From Massilia litorea (lineage in GTDB: Bacteria; Pseudomonadota; Gammaproteobacteria; Burkholderiales; Burkholderiaceae_D): a stretch of 64,000 nt of DNA. Position 1 is the stretch's first letter. Every line of letters starts with the position of its first letter. Location of the stretch: contig NZ_CP062941.1 in NCBI RefSeq assembly GCF_015101885.1, positions 248,001 through 312,000 on the forward strand. The letters are read 5' to 3'. The notes beneath the pieces were generated by a model. That model searched no databases and had not been told where the DNA came from. It saw only the letters and a list, made by a program, of their open reading frames with translations. Below, in pieces: positions 1 through 10,970 of this stretch. A program made the translations under genes and the position numbers.

Positions 1-1
1 T

Positions 2-721
2 CGTACCTTGTTGCGGCTGGAAGACCTGTATGAGAAGTTCAAGTTCTTCGTACGCCAGGAACATGCGATGCAGCACCACGTCGCGCTCTCGACGATCTTC
101 GACATGCTGGAAGTGGCCGGCCGCGCCGACCTGAAATCCGACCTGCTGCAGGAACTCGAACGCCAGAAGCAGAGCCTGCTGGCCTACCGCAGCAATCCGA
201 ACGTGGCGCCCGAGGCGCTCGACGCCATCCTGGGCGAACTCGACCAGGTCAGCAGCGCCCTCGTGGCAACCCAGGGCAAGACGGGCCAGAACGTGCGCGA
301 CAACGAGTGGCTGATGAGCATCCGCGGCCGCACCATCATCCCCGGCGGCGCCTGCGAATTCGACCTGCCCTCCTACTACGCCTGGCAGAAACGCCCGACC
401 GAACAGCGCTACGCCGACATCATGGGCTGGTTCGGCCCGCTCGCTCCCCTGTTCGACGCGCTCGCACTGGTGCTGCGCCTCCTGCGCGATTCCGGCCGTC
501 CGACTAAAATGATCGCGACCGCCGGCAGCTATCAGCAAATGCTGCAGGGAAAGGTCTATCACATGCTGCGCCTCGGCCTGGACGAGACGCTGGGTGCGAT
601 TCCCGAGATCTCGGCCAACAAATACATGCTGTGGGTGCGGTTTACAACCCAGGGTGGGGATTTGAAGCCGAAGTCGCTGGAAGAAGACGTGCCCTTCGAG
701 CTGACCCTCTGTAACTTCTAA
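2..721 (+). CDS. zapD: Cell division protein ZapD, 5' end outside the window
   Basis: ZapD crosslinks and bundles FtsZ protofilaments at the division ring in the cytoplasm. The reading frame is open to the left edge and the first codons read RTLLRLEDLYEKFKFF, the conserved N-terminal part of the family, so only about ten residues are missing and the TTG at position 8 is not the start. The remaining 239 codons cover nearly all of the usual ~250 residue length, including the WLMSIRGRTIIPGG stretch and the C-terminal beta-sandwich ending FELTLCNF. It is followed 17 bp later by yacG on the same strand, the usual coaE-zapD-yacG arrangement in proteobacteria. coaE would be expected just left of the window. 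Confidence 0.95.
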   Translation, partial: RTLLRLEDLYEKFKFFVRQEHAMQHHVALSTIFDMLEVAGRADLKSDLLQELERQKQSLLAYRSNPNVAPEALDAILGELDQVSSALVATQGKTGQNVRDNEWLMSIRGRTIIPGGACEFDLPSYYAWQKRPTEQRYADIMGWFGPLAPLFDALALVLRLLRDSGRPTKMIATAGSYQQMLQGKVYHMLRLGLDETLGAIPEISANKYMLWVRFTTQGGDLKPKSLEEDVPFELTLCNF

Positions 722-738
722 AGTAAGCAAGTATTGCC

Positions 739-927
739 ATGACCGTTGTAGCCTGCCCCACCTGCGCCAGGAAAGTCGAATGGACGCCTGAGAACAAGTT
801 CCGCCCGTTCTGCTCCGAGCGCTGCAAACAGATCGACCTGGGCGCCTGGGCCGAAGAGAAATATACGATTCCCGCCGCTGCACCGAACGAGTTGCAGGAC
901 AATCCGCTGGACGAAGACAAGCACTAA
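739..927 (+). CDS. yacG: DNA gyrase inhibitor YacG (zinc-ribbon protein)
   Basis: A 62-residue protein of the YacG family, a small zinc protein reported to bind GyrB and inhibit gyrase. The four zinc cysteines are visible at residues 6, 9, 25 and 29 (CPTC and C-x3-C), followed by the family signature around [12 protein letters not shown]. The ATG lies 17 bp after zapD, so both genes are probably cotranscribed. Length is normal for the family. After its stop a REP-like element begins. Confidence 0.95.
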   Translation: MTVVACPTCARKVEWTPENKFRPFCSERCKQIDLGAWAEEKYTIPAAAPNELQDNPLDEDKH

Positions 928-940
928 GGTCGCCCCATCC

Positions 941-1078
941 GTAGGGTGGGCACTCCGAAGTGAGGCCGGCATTAAGGCCACCGGCCTTAATGCCCCCACG
1001 CGTTACGCACGCATCCATTTGCCTGCGGCCGCGATAAGGACACGTCCCCACCGCGTGGGCGCGGGGCGCCCACCCTAC
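941..1078. repeat. REP-like palindromic element between yacG and dadA
   Basis: The interval opens with GTAGGGTGGGC and closes with its complement GCCCACCCTAC, giving a long inverted repeat. Inside are the words CCACGCGTTACGC and CCGCGTGGGC, and a secondary hairpin (GGCATTAAGGCC/GGCCTTAATGCC). The same words recur near 10.84, 13.77, 44.03 and 59.07 kb, so this is a dispersed family. It sits between convergent genes, as REP sequences often do. Confidence 0.8.
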
Positions 1079-1083
1079 CAAAC

Positions 1084-2385
1084 CTACGCGGTAACGCTGA
1101 TCCCGCCCGGCACCAGCACCGGCTTGTTGCGGCTGCCATAGCGGTCCATGAACAGGCCTTCCAGCCCGATCTCCGGCTGGCGTCCCGACACCATGTCGGC
1201 CAGTACGCGGCCCGAGCCGCAGGCCATGGTCCAGCCCAGCGTGCCGTGGCCCGTGTTCAGGAACAGGTTGCGGTACGGGGTCGGACCGACGACCGGCGTG
1301 CCGTCCGGCGTCATCGGACGCAGGCCGCACCAGAACTCGGCTTTCGAGACATCGCCGCCGCGCGGGAACAGGTCGGTCACCGAGTGCTCCAGCGTGTCGC
1401 GGCGCGCCTGGTGCAGGCTCAGGTCGTAGCCCGCGAGTTCGGCCGTGCCGCCGACGCGGATGCGGTCGCCCAGGCGCGTGATCGCCACTTTGAACGTTTC
1501 GTCCATCACGGTCGATTCAGGCGCGCCGGCGGCGTCCGTGATCGGCACCGTGATCGAATAGCCCTTCACCGGATACACCGGGATGTGGATGCCGATCTGT
1601 TTCAGGACGAAGGGCGAATAGCTGCCCAGCGCCAGCACGAAGGAATCGGCCTTCAGCTCGCCCTGCGAGGTGACCACGCCGGTGACCTTGTCGCCTTCGA
1701 CCGAGAGACGCTTGATCTCGACGCCGTGGCGGAACTTGACGCCCAGTTCCTTGGCCATCTCGGCCAGCTTCTGGGTGAACTTGAAGCAGTCGCCGGTCTC
1801 GTCGTTCGGCAGCAGCAGGCCGCCGACGAATTTCCCGCGCACGTTTTTCAGCGCCGGCTCATAGGCTTCGCAGCCGGCCGGATCGAGCACTTGATAGGGC
1901 ACGCCGTATTGTTCGAGCACGGCGATGTCGGTGGCGGCGCCGTCCAGCTGCTTCTGGTTGCGGAACAGCTGCAGGGTGCCCTGGCTGCGCTCGTCGTAGG
2001 CAATGCCGGTGTCGCGGCGCAGCTGGACCAGCACGTCGCGGCTGTACTCGGCCAGGCGTACCATGCGGCCCTTGTTGATGGCGTAGCTCTTGTGGTTGCA
2101 GTTGGCCAGCATCGAGAGCATCCAGCGCCACTGGTTCGGGTCGAGTTTCGGGCGCACGACCAGGGGGCTGTGCTGCATCATCAGCCACTTGACCGCTTTC
2201 GCCGGCACGCCGGGACCGGCCCAGGGCGACGCGTAGCCGGGCGAAATTTCGCCGGCGTTGCCATAACTCGTTTCCATGCCGGCGGCCGGCTGGCGGTCGA
2301 TGACCGTGACGTCGTGCCCGGCCTGGGCCAGGTAGTACGCCGTGGTGGTGCCGATGACACCACTACCCAAGACGATGATTTTCAC
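1084..2385 (-). CDS. dadA: D-amino acid dehydrogenase small subunit DadA
   Basis: A membrane-associated FAD enzyme that oxidises D-amino acids, typically D-alanine from alanine catabolism, to oxo acids and passes electrons to the respiratory chain. The 433-residue product has the dinucleotide-binding motif GSGVIG at residues 7-12. It also has the family signature [19 protein letters not shown] near residues 41-59 and a C-terminal DAO domain ending with the [15 protein letters not shown] segment. Length matches E. coli DadA (432). No alanine racemase (dadX) or lrp-type regulator is adjacent, so substrate specificity is inferred from family only. It is convergent with yacG. Confidence 0.93.
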   Translation of the reverse strand: MKIIVLGSGVIGTTTAYYLAQAGHDVTVIDRQPAAGMETSYGNAGEISPGYASPWAGPGVPAKAVKWLMMQHSPLVVRPKLDPNQWRWMLSMLANCNHKSYAINKGRMVRLAEYSRDVLVQLRRDTGIAYDERSQGTLQLFRNQKQLDGAATDIAVLEQYGVPYQVLDPAGCEAYEPALKNVRGKFVGGLLLPNDETGDCFKFTQKLAEMAKELGVKFRHGVEIKRLSVEGDKVTGVVTSQGELKADSFVLALGSYSPFVLKQIGIHIPVYPVKGYSITVPITDAAGAPESTVMDETFKVAITRLGDRIRVGGTAELAGYDLSLHQARRDTLEHSVTDLFPRGGDVSKAEFWCGLRPMTPDGTPVVGPTPYRNLFLNTGHGTLGWTMACGSGRVLADMVSGRQPEIGLEGLFMDRYGSRNKPVLVPGGISVTA

Positions 2386-2418
2386 AGGGATCCTTCAACA
2401 GATTGGTTGACTGCTTTT

Positions 2419-2829
2419 TTACCCGGCATAGCGCAGCTGATCGAGCCACGCGAGCAGGGGGATGGTTGCGGGCAGCAGCGGGGTGAGGCTGACTGTCCCT
2501 TGCCACGCAAAGGCCTGGCCTTCCAGGCTTTGCGGTTCGCCGCGCCAGTCGCGGCTGATATAAAAATGGAGCCGCACATGGGCGTGCTCGTAGACGTGTT
2601 CGACGCAGCACCACGCATCGGCGCTGACGATGTCGACGCCCAGTTCCTCGACGAATTCGCGCTGCAGGGCGTGAAAAATGTCCTCGCCCGCCTCGACTTT
2701 ACCGCCGGGGAATTCCCAGTAGCCGGCGTAGGGCTTGCCGTCCGGGCGCTGGCCGAGCAGCACGTCGCCGTTCGGGCGCATCAGGATGCCGACCGCCACA
2801 TCGATCGGCCGGTTTGTCGCTTGCTGCAT
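2419..2829 (-). CDS. Nudix hydrolase, MutT / 8-oxo-dGTP diphosphatase type
   Basis: A 136-residue Nudix protein with a complete Nudix box at residues 43-65 (G-x5-E-x7-RE-x2-EE-x-G). MutT proteins hydrolyse 8-oxo-dGTP and so prevent transversion mutations. The gene is in the usual betaproteobacterial position near zapD, yacG and argJ. The frame is open 50 codons further upstream to 2979. The ATG at 2829 gives the normal MutT N-terminus (IDVAVGILMRPNGDVLLGQRP), so that start is chosen. The C-terminus is short and lacks the thiamine-phosphate synthase domain sometimes fused in this group. Exact substrate is not provable from sequence. Confidence 0.9.
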   Translation of the reverse strand: MQQATNRPIDVAVGILMRPNGDVLLGQRPDGKPYAGYWEFPGGKVEAGEDIFHALQREFVEELGVDIVSADAWCCVEHVYEHAHVRLHFYISRDWRGEPQSLEGQAFAWQGTVSLTPLLPATIPLLAWLDQLRYAG

Positions 2830-2982
2830 CGCTGGGTCCGTCCGGAAAAGCCGATATTGTACGCCAGGCTGATGCGCAAGGCATGGGCAGTGTTGCTGTG
2901 GGCGATACAAAAACGAGGGTGGGGATAACCCCAATGCATGGGGTTCGATCGCGCTGTCGAAACGTTCAATATGGCGCAAGTT

Positions 2983-3011
2983 CCATTGGGTGGGCTCCGC
3001 CCACCCAATGG
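2983..3011. terminator. Perfect 13-bp hairpin between the DUF815 ATPase and the Nudix gene
   Basis: The arms CCATTGGGTGGGC and GCCCACCCAATGG are perfectly complementary with a 3-nt TCC loop. The hairpin sits directly after the stop of the ATPase gene, which is transcribed leftwards into it. No long T-tract follows, so it may be a transcript-stabilising or attenuating hairpin rather than a classical intrinsic terminator. The GGGTGGGC core is shared with the dispersed REP-like elements. Confidence 0.5.
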
Positions 3012-3012
3012 T

Positions 3013-3891
3013 TTATGGCTGATCGAGCTTGCCTGCGTAATCCTTGGCGAACTGCCAGGCCACGCGGCCCGAACGCGAGCCGCGTCCCAGGGCCCACTGC
3101 AGCGCCTCGCCACGCGCCGCCTCGATCTGCTCCGGCGTGCAGCCGAAACTGGATAGCCAGTGCGCCACGATCGCCAGGTAATCCTCCTGCCGGAACGGAT
3201 AGAACGACAGCCACACGCCAAACCGCTCCGACAGCGAGATCTTCTCCTCGACCGCTTCGCCCGGATGCAGCTCGCCATCGTCGCCATGTTTGTAACCCGT
3301 GTTGTCCGACATTTTCTCGGGCATCAGGTGGCGCCGGTTCGAGGTGGCGTAGATCAGCACATTGTCCGACTGGGTCGCGACGCTGCCGTCGAGCGCCACC
3401 TTCAGCGCCTTGTAGCCGGCCTCCCCTTCCTCGAACGAGAGATCGTCGCAGAAGATGACGAAGCGCTCCGGCCGCGCCGCCACCAGGTCGACGATGTCGG
3501 GCAAATCGGCGAGGTCGGCTTTGTCCACTTCGATCAGGCGCAGGCCCTGGTCGGCGAAGCCGTTCAGGCAGGCCTTGATCAGGGACGACTTGCCGGTGCC
3601 ACGTGCGCCGGTGAGCAGCACGTTGTTCGCCGGCCGGCGCGCCACGAACTGGCGCGTGTTCTGCTCGATCAGACGCTTCTGGGCGTCGACGTGCTGCAAG
3701 TCGTCGAAGGAGATGGTCGAGGCGTGCGTCACCGGCTGCAGCCAGTTGCCGCCGCCGGTCGGGCGCCGGCGCCAGCGGAAGGCAAACGCGCGCTTGAAAT
3801 CCGGCTCGCGCGCCGCCGGCGGCGGCAGGATCGCCTCGACCCGCGCCAGCAAACCTTCGGCGCGGTGCAGGAACTGTTCGAGCGGCGTCAT
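3013..3891 (-). CDS. DUF815 family AAA ATP-binding protein
   Basis: A 292-residue P-loop ATPase of the DUF815 family. The Walker A motif is at about residues 95-102 (GARGTGKS) and a Walker B-like FVIFCDDL at 144-151. An ATSNRRHLMPE segment resembles sensor 1. The biochemical role of the family is not established. It starts with the ATG at 3891, only 11 bp after the argJ stop, so it is probably translated from the argJ transcript. Frames reading further upstream run through argJ and are rejected. The argJ-ATPase-mutT order is recurrent in related bacteria (family knowledge), which suggests stable cotranscription rather than a shared pathway. Confidence 0.88.
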   Translation of the reverse strand: MTPLEQFLHRAEGLLARVEAILPPPAAREPDFKRAFAFRWRRRPTGGGNWLQPVTHASTISFDDLQHVDAQKRLIEQNTRQFVARRPANNVLLTGARGTGKSSLIKACLNGFADQGLRLIEVDKADLADLPDIVDLVAARPERFVIFCDDLSFEEGEAGYKALKVALDGSVATQSDNVLIYATSNRRHLMPEKMSDNTGYKHGDDGELHPGEAVEEKISLSERFGVWLSFYPFRQEDYLAIVAHWLSSFGCTPEQIEAARGEALQWALGRGSRSGRVAWQFAKDYAGKLDQP

Positions 3892-3902
3892 GCGCGTTCC
3901 GC

Positions 3903-5141
3903 TTACGAACGGTAGTCGGCGTTGATGCTGACGTAGTCGTGCGACAGGTCGCAGGTCCAGACGGTGGCGCTGGCCTCGCCGCGCGCAAGCGTGACGCGGA
4001 CAAGGATTTCGGCCTGCTTCATCACGCGCTGGCCGTCCGCTTCCTGGTAATCCGGATTGCGTCCGCCCGCCTTCGCGACCCAGACGTCGTCCAGGTAGAG
4101 GTCGAGTTTCGTGACGTCGAGGTCGTCCACGCCGGCATAACCGACGGCGGCCAGGATGCGGCCCAGGTTCGGGTCCGAGGCGAAGAAGGCGGTCTTCACC
4201 AGCGGCGAGTGCGCGATCGCGTAGGCGATCTTGCGGCACTCTTCCAGACTACGGCCCTGCTCCACCGTGATGGTGATGAACTTGGTCGCGCCTTCGCCGT
4301 CGCGGATGATCTGCTGTGCCAGGTTGCGCGAGATATCGGTGACGGCCTCTTTCAATGCCTCGTAATCGGGGCCGGACGCTTCGTTCACGACCAGGCTGCC
4401 GGCGCCGGTGGCGATCAGCATGAAGGAATCGTTGGTCGAGGTGTCGCCGTCGATCGTGATGCTGTTGAAGGAGCGGTCGGCCGCGTACTTCACCAGTTCG
4501 TCCAGCACCGGCTGCGCCACTTTGGCGTCGAAGGCCAGGTAGCCGAGCATGGTCGCCATGTTCGGCTTGATCATGCCGGCCCCCTTGCTGATGCCGGTCA
4601 TGGTGACCGTGTGGCCGCCGATGGTCACCGTGCGCGAGGCCGCTTTCGGCTGGGTGTCGGTGGTCATGATCGCTTCAGCGGCATTGAACCAGTTGTCGGC
4701 CGTGAGATTCGCCACGGCGGCCGGCAGGCCGGCGACGATCTTCGCGACCGGCAGCGGCTCCAGGATCACGCCGGTCGAGAACGGCAGCACCTGCTGCGCC
4801 TCGCACCCCAGAAGCTTCGCCAGTTCGGCGCAGGTGGTCTGTGCATTCGCCAGGCCCGATTCTCCGGTACCGGCATTCGCATTGCCGGTGTTGACGACCA
4901 GCGCGCGGATCGGCTTGCCGCCGTTCTGTACGGCTGCCAGGTTCGCCTTGCTGACCTGGACAGGCGCGGCGCAGAAGCGGTTCAGGGTGAACACGCCGGC
5001 GACGGTGGCGCCGTCGGCCAGGCGCATCACCAGGACGTCCTTGCGATTGGGCTTCTTGATGCCGGCTTGGGCAAAACCGATCTCGATGCCGGCAACCGGC
5101 TTCAGGTCGGCGGCGACAGGCAGGGGGGAATTCACGGCCAT
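3903..5141 (-). CDS. argJ: Bifunctional ornithine acetyltransferase / N-acetylglutamate synthase ArgJ
   Basis: ArgJ transfers the acetyl group from N-acetylornithine to glutamate in the cyclic arginine pathway, and may also acetylate glutamate from acetyl-CoA. The 412-residue precursor is processed autocatalytically between alpha and beta chains. The cleavage site is visible as KPNMATMLG, with Thr197 as the new N-terminal nucleophile. The ATG at 5141 is chosen because it gives the conserved start of the family; the frame is open 27 codons upstream without similarity. The C-terminus [12 protein letters not shown] is the canonical ArgJ end. Whether it is mono- or bifunctional cannot be decided from sequence alone. 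Confidence 0.96.
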   Translation of the reverse strand: MAVNSPLPVAADLKPVAGIEIGFAQAGIKKPNRKDVLVMRLADGATVAGVFTLNRFCAAPVQVSKANLAAVQNGGKPIRALVVNTGNANAGTGESGLANAQTTCAELAKLLGCEAQQVLPFSTGVILEPLPVAKIVAGLPAAVANLTADNWFNAAEAIMTTDTQPKAASRTVTIGGHTVTMTGISKGAGMIKPNMATMLGYLAFDAKVAQPVLDELVKYAADRSFNSITIDGDTSTNDSFMLIATGAGSLVVNEASGPDYEALKEAVTDISRNLAQQIIRDGEGATKFITITVEQGRSLEECRKIAYAIAHSPLVKTAFFASDPNLGRILAAVGYAGVDDLDVTKLDLYLDDVWVAKAGGRNPDYQEADGQRVMKQAEILVRVTLARGEASATVWTCDLSHDYVSINADYRS

Positions 5142-5242
5142 GGTGGTCTCAATGGAAAGATTTCGAATCCGATATTGTACTGCGCGCGGGGCAGCGGGTG
5201 CGCGCGGCGCTCCATCTCCCATTTTCCTGATGTTCAGAATGT

Positions 5243-5281
5243 GTGTTTGTCAACTGTGCGATTAGCCAGTTAACAAAACAC
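5243..5281. promoter_or_regulatory. Interrupted dyad in the argJ / transglycosylase divergent spacer
   Basis: The left arm GTGTTTGTCAACTG and right arm CAGTTAACAAAACAC are complementary except for one mismatch and one extra base, separated by 10 nt. The dyad lies in the 270-bp divergent spacer between argJ and the secreted lytic-enzyme gene. A regulator-binding site is a reasonable reading, but no known operator consensus was recognised. Confidence 0.4.
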
Positions 5282-5313
5282 GTCAATGCAATCGTGCGCG
5301 AGGGCAACATACC

Positions 5314-5319
5314 TATACT
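5314..5319 (+). promoter_or_regulatory. Candidate -10 element for the transglycosylase-like gene
   Basis: TATACT matches the sigma-70 -10 consensus at five of six positions and lies about 90 bp upstream of the ATG at 5412. No convincing -35 lies 16-18 bp upstream, which would fit a promoter that needs an activator. The dyad at 5243-5281 is just upstream. Confidence 0.4.
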
Positions 5320-5411
5320 CGATCGGGCCTGGCGCGCTGGTGTTCGGGCTGTTGCCGGGTACCTGCCTGTGGCCTCCACGGGCTTACATAATCAGAATCA
5401 GGAGACGGAAA

Positions 5412-6158
5412 ATGAAGTTCACCACCAAGGCGCGGCTGCTCGCTGCGCTCTGCACCGCGCTGTGCGCCGGCCTCGCAGCCACGCCCGCCGCATTTGCCGA
5501 CGGCCAGCCGCGCCAGCTGACCGCGTCCGCCAAGCTGTATAAACAGTATTTCCAGGAAGCCTCGAAGGAGTTCGACGTACCGGTCGAACTGCTGGAATCG
5601 ATCGCCTACGCCGAAACGCGCTGGGTCTCGCATGTGCCGAAAGGCCAGCTGAAAAAGAATGGCGAGCCGCAGCTCGAGATCGATCCCGATCCGCACCACG
5701 GCATGCCGCCCAGCTACGGCATCATGGGTCTGCGCAACGACACGTATTTTGGCACCTCGCTGACCCAGGGCGCGGCCCTGATCCGGGTCTCGCCCGAGGT
5801 CGTGATGATCGACGTGCGCAGCAACATCCGCGCCGCCGCCGCCCTGCTTTCCCAGTACGGCGCGCGGAAAACGAAAAACTTCCCGCTCGAGGATTGGGAA
5901 GGCGCCGTGGCGCGCTACAGCGGCATCCCGCAGCCCGAGATCGCCCAGATCTACACCTATGAAATCCTGACCGCGATCCGCCAGGGCCGTGAAGACAGCG
6001 GCTACAAGGTCGGCCAGCGCCACGTGGAGATGGAAAAAGTCTACGGCAAGGAGAAGCTGAAAAAGCTGTCCGCGCGCCGCATCACGATCGAGACCGGCGT
6101 GCCGGATCCGAAGATCTCGGCGCCCGATTTCGTCGATGCCCCTGCCAAGAACAAATAA
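5412..6158 (+). CDS. Secreted lytic transglycosylase-like protein
   Basis: A 248-residue exported protein. A signal peptide (MKFTTKARLLAALCTALCAGLAA, cleavage near AFA-DGQ) precedes a lysozyme-like segment: EFDVPVELLESIAYAETRW carries the candidate catalytic Glu, and PSYGIMGLRNDTYFGTSLTQGAALI resembles the SYGIMGL block of SLT-type enzymes. A basic C-terminal tail follows. It would act on periplasmic or extracellular peptidoglycan. The ATG is preceded by AGGAGACG at good spacing. The amidase gene starts 18 bp downstream, so the two probably form a peptidoglycan-degrading pair. The fold assignment is by motif only and catalytic activity is unproven. Confidence 0.75.
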   Translation: MKFTTKARLLAALCTALCAGLAATPAAFADGQPRQLTASAKLYKQYFQEASKEFDVPVELLESIAYAETRWVSHVPKGQLKKNGEPQLEIDPDPHHGMPPSYGIMGLRNDTYFGTSLTQGAALIRVSPEVVMIDVRSNIRAAAALLSQYGARKTKNFPLEDWEGAVARYSGIPQPEIAQIYTYEILTAIRQGREDSGYKVGQRHVEMEKVYGKEKLKKLSARRITIETGVPDPKISAPDFVDAPAKNK

Positions 6159-6176
6159 CGGATTCGGAGACTATCC

Positions 6177-7199
6177 ATGAAGAAGAACATGAACGGCCTG
6201 CTGGCAGGCTTGATTCTGGTCGCCCTCGGCCTGCAGACATTGCCGGCCCGCGCCTCGACCGACTATCCGCCGGCGATCTGGAACCCGGCGGCCAGTTGCA
6301 ATTATTCGGCACGTACCGCGGCGATCAGCCACGTGACCATCCACACCACCGAAGGCTCGTACGCGGGCTCGATCTCGTGGTTCCAGAACTGCAGCGCCGG
6401 CGTCAGCGCCCACTACGTGGTGCGCTCCTCGGACGGCCAGGTGACGCAGATGGTGCGCGAGGCCGATAAAGCCTGGCACGTCGGTAACTCGAACGGCTAC
6501 ACGATCGGCATCGAGCATGAGGGCTACACGAATGCCCCGGCCACCTGGTACACCAGCGCCATGTACAACGCCTCGGCAGCCCTCACCCGCGACATCCTCT
6601 CCTCGCGCGGCCTGGCGCAGAAGGTCTTCGACGGCAGCGGCGGCTGGAACGCGGTCCCAAGCGACTCGCTCTACAACGTCAAGGGCCACGTCAACTTCGC
6701 CAGCCAGACCCACACCGACCCGGGTTCGGGCTGGGACTGGCCGCGCTATAAAACCCTGGTCGCGGGCGGCACCAGCGGTGGCGGCGGCAGCGATGCGACG
6801 CTCACCTGGCCGCTGGTCCAATACGGGAATACGGGCGAACGCGTGCGCACCATCCAGTACCTGCTGCAGCAATGGGGCTATACGCTGACCGTCAACGGCA
6901 GCTTCGACACGGCGACGCAAACCGCGGTGAAGAACTTCCAGTCCTCGCGCGGCCTGGGCGCGGACGGCATCGTCGGCAACGCGACGTGGCCGGCGCTGAC
7001 TATCGTCACCCAGCAGGGCGACTCGGGCGCCAAGGTGCGCGCGGTGCAGAGCCAGCTGAACGAAAGCGGGTATGGCCTGGTGGTGGATGGCATCTTCGGC
7101 TCGGGCACCGACAGCGCGGTACGCAGCTTCCAGTCGGCGAAAGGTCTGGGCGTTGACGGAATCGTTGGCGACAACACCTGGAGCAAAATGGCTTGGTGA
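6177..7199 (+). CDS. Secreted N-acetylmuramoyl-L-alanine amidase with two peptidoglycan-binding repeats
   Basis: A 340-residue exported amidase that cleaves the MurNAc-L-Ala bond. After a signal peptide (about residues 1-27, ending LPARAS) comes an Amidase_2 domain (about 45-195) with likely zinc ligands His56 (TIHTTEG), His171 and Asp181 (KGHVNFASQTHTDPG). A Gly/Ser linker near 198-206 leads to two PG_binding_1 repeats (about 211-270 and 272-340), recognisable by repeated GADGIVGNATWPAL / GVDGIVGDNTWSKM. The domain plan resembles secreted endolysin-like or autolytic enzymes. It follows the transglycosylase-like gene after 18 bp and is followed by a terminator. A predatory, autolytic or cell-wall-turnover role is possible. 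Confidence 0.92.
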   Translation: MKKNMNGLLAGLILVALGLQTLPARASTDYPPAIWNPAASCNYSARTAAISHVTIHTTEGSYAGSISWFQNCSAGVSAHYVVRSSDGQVTQMVREADKAWHVGNSNGYTIGIEHEGYTNAPATWYTSAMYNASAALTRDILSSRGLAQKVFDGSGGWNAVPSDSLYNVKGHVNFASQTHTDPGSGWDWPRYKTLVAGGTSGGGGSDATLTWPLVQYGNTGERVRTIQYLLQQWGYTLTVNGSFDTATQTAVKNFQSSRGLGADGIVGNATWPALTIVTQQGDSGAKVRAVQSQLNESGYGLVVDGIFGSGTDSAVRSFQSAKGLGVDGIVGDNTWSKMAW

Positions 7200-7266
7200 T
7201 CGCGAACGACCCAGCAACATGAACGCCAAGCCGTTGCAGGGTCGACCCGTATCGATCAATAAAAAA

Positions 7267-7284
7267 GGCGCCCCGCGGGGCGCC
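7267..7284. terminator. Bidirectional terminator between the amidase gene and secA
   Basis: GGCGCCCC and GGGGCGCC form an 8-bp GC-rich stem with a 2-nt GC centre, flanked by AAAAAA on the left and TTTCTCG on the right. It can therefore end transcripts of the two convergent genes from both sides. Confidence 0.85.
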
Positions 7285-7305
7285 TTTCTCGTTACGGCTA
7301 CCGGC

Positions 7306-10086
<2,781 letters not shown>

Positions 10087-10177
10087 GCTAAGTTTCTTAA
10101 AAAGACGCCGCAAAAAGAGCCAGGGATGATATCAAAAAAGATACCTACCTAAGACCGACGGAGGCATAAAGCGAGTG

Positions 10178-10186
10178 ATTTTATCA
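10178..10186 (-). promoter_or_regulatory. Candidate extended -10 promoter for secA
   Basis: The minus strand reads TGATAAAAT about 95 bp upstream of the secA ATG, an extended -10 (TGn plus TAAAAT). No strong -35 is visible at 17 bp. It is the best sigma-70 candidate in the 253-bp spacer that separates secA from the divergent DUF721 gene. Confidence 0.45.
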
Positions 10187-10339
10187 TGCGATGCGGCCAC
10201 ACTTGGGGATGATAGGCAGGATAACAAGTGTCGTGCACGAAAGAATGTTGTCAATTTGCCTTGATCGCCATGGATTGCCGCAGCTTCGTGGCGCTTATGG
10301 TATGTTGCGCCCTTGTAGTCCACTCGATTGTCTCCCTTG

Positions 10340-10810
10340 ATGCATATCTACGGCACCCGCAACCGCCCCACCTCGTTCGAGGCAACAAGCTTCCTGCGTC
10401 AGAACGACCGCATGGCCAGCCTGCTGCCGGCCGCGTTGCGCATGGCCGACCTGCAGCGCGATGTCGGCCAGGCCTTGCCGGCGATTGCGAACAACTGCGA
10501 CGTGCTCTCGTTCCAGGAAGGCGTGCTGACCCTCGCCGTGCCGAGCTCGGCAGTGGCGGCGCGGCTGAAGCAGCAGCTGCCGAAATTGCAGAGTACTTTA
10601 TTGGCACGCGGCTGGCAGGTGACGTCGACGCGTTTGAAGGTGCAGGTGACGCGGGCGATGCCGCCGCAGGTGGAAACCCGGGTGCTGGAGTTGCCGCCGA
10701 CGGCGGTCGATGCCTTCGAGGAGTTGGGGGACAGTTTGCCGGATACGCCGCAGAATGCGGCGCTGGTGGCGGCGATCAAGAGATTGGCGGCTAAGCGGCG
10801 CGGCGGTTAA
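10340..10810 (+). CDS. DciA-like DUF721 protein (putative replicative helicase loader)
   Basis: A 156-residue DUF721 protein. DciA members interact with the DnaB helicase and replace the phage-derived loaders DnaC/DnaI in most bacteria. The N-terminal KH-like domain is visible (LRMADLQRDVGQALPAIANNCDVLSFQEGVLTLAVPSSAVAARLKQQLPKL, given here as a block near residues 34-85). The tail is predicted to be less ordered. The ATG at 10340 is preferred over an in-frame TTG 12 bp upstream. The secA-DUF721-lpxC neighbourhood is typical of betaproteobacteria. The helicase-loading role is inferred from the family and was not shown for this protein. Confidence 0.85.
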   Translation: MHIYGTRNRPTSFEATSFLRQNDRMASLLPAALRMADLQRDVGQALPAIANNCDVLSFQEGVLTLAVPSSAVAARLKQQLPKLQSTLLARGWQVTSTRLKVQVTRAMPPQVETRVLELPPTAVDAFEELGDSLPDTPQNAALVAAIKRLAAKRRGG

Positions 10811-10840
10811 GGTCGTTGCCGCCGCTGTGCAGGCCGTGAA

Positions 10841-10958
10841 CGCGTGGGCTCGGGGAGCCCACCCTACGTTACACTGCGGCCGCTGGTACACCGTACGGGG
10901 TCATTGATGCCAATGGCATCAATGACGGGTTCACCGGGCATGTCCACGCGTTACGGCG
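10841..10958. repeat. REP-like element with internal hairpin between the DUF721 gene and lpxC
   Basis: The element carries CGCGTGGGCT...AGCCCACCCTACGTTAC at one end and CCACGCGTTACGG at the other, the same words as the other dispersed palindromes. In its centre a perfect 12-bp hairpin (GTCATTGATGCC / GGCATCAATGAC, loop AAT, 10900-10926) could serve as a transcript end for the two convergent genes. Confidence 0.75.
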
Positions 10959-10970
10959 CTTGCACACCAA

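Noticed and set aside
1246..2928. A 560-codon open frame on the plus strand opposite dadA and the Nudix gene
   Set aside because: Antisense of two conserved genes, without ribosome site or recognisable domain.
10900..10926. Perfect 12-bp hairpin as a classical intrinsic terminator
   Set aside because: It has the stem but no T-tract on either side, so it is described as part of the repeat element only.
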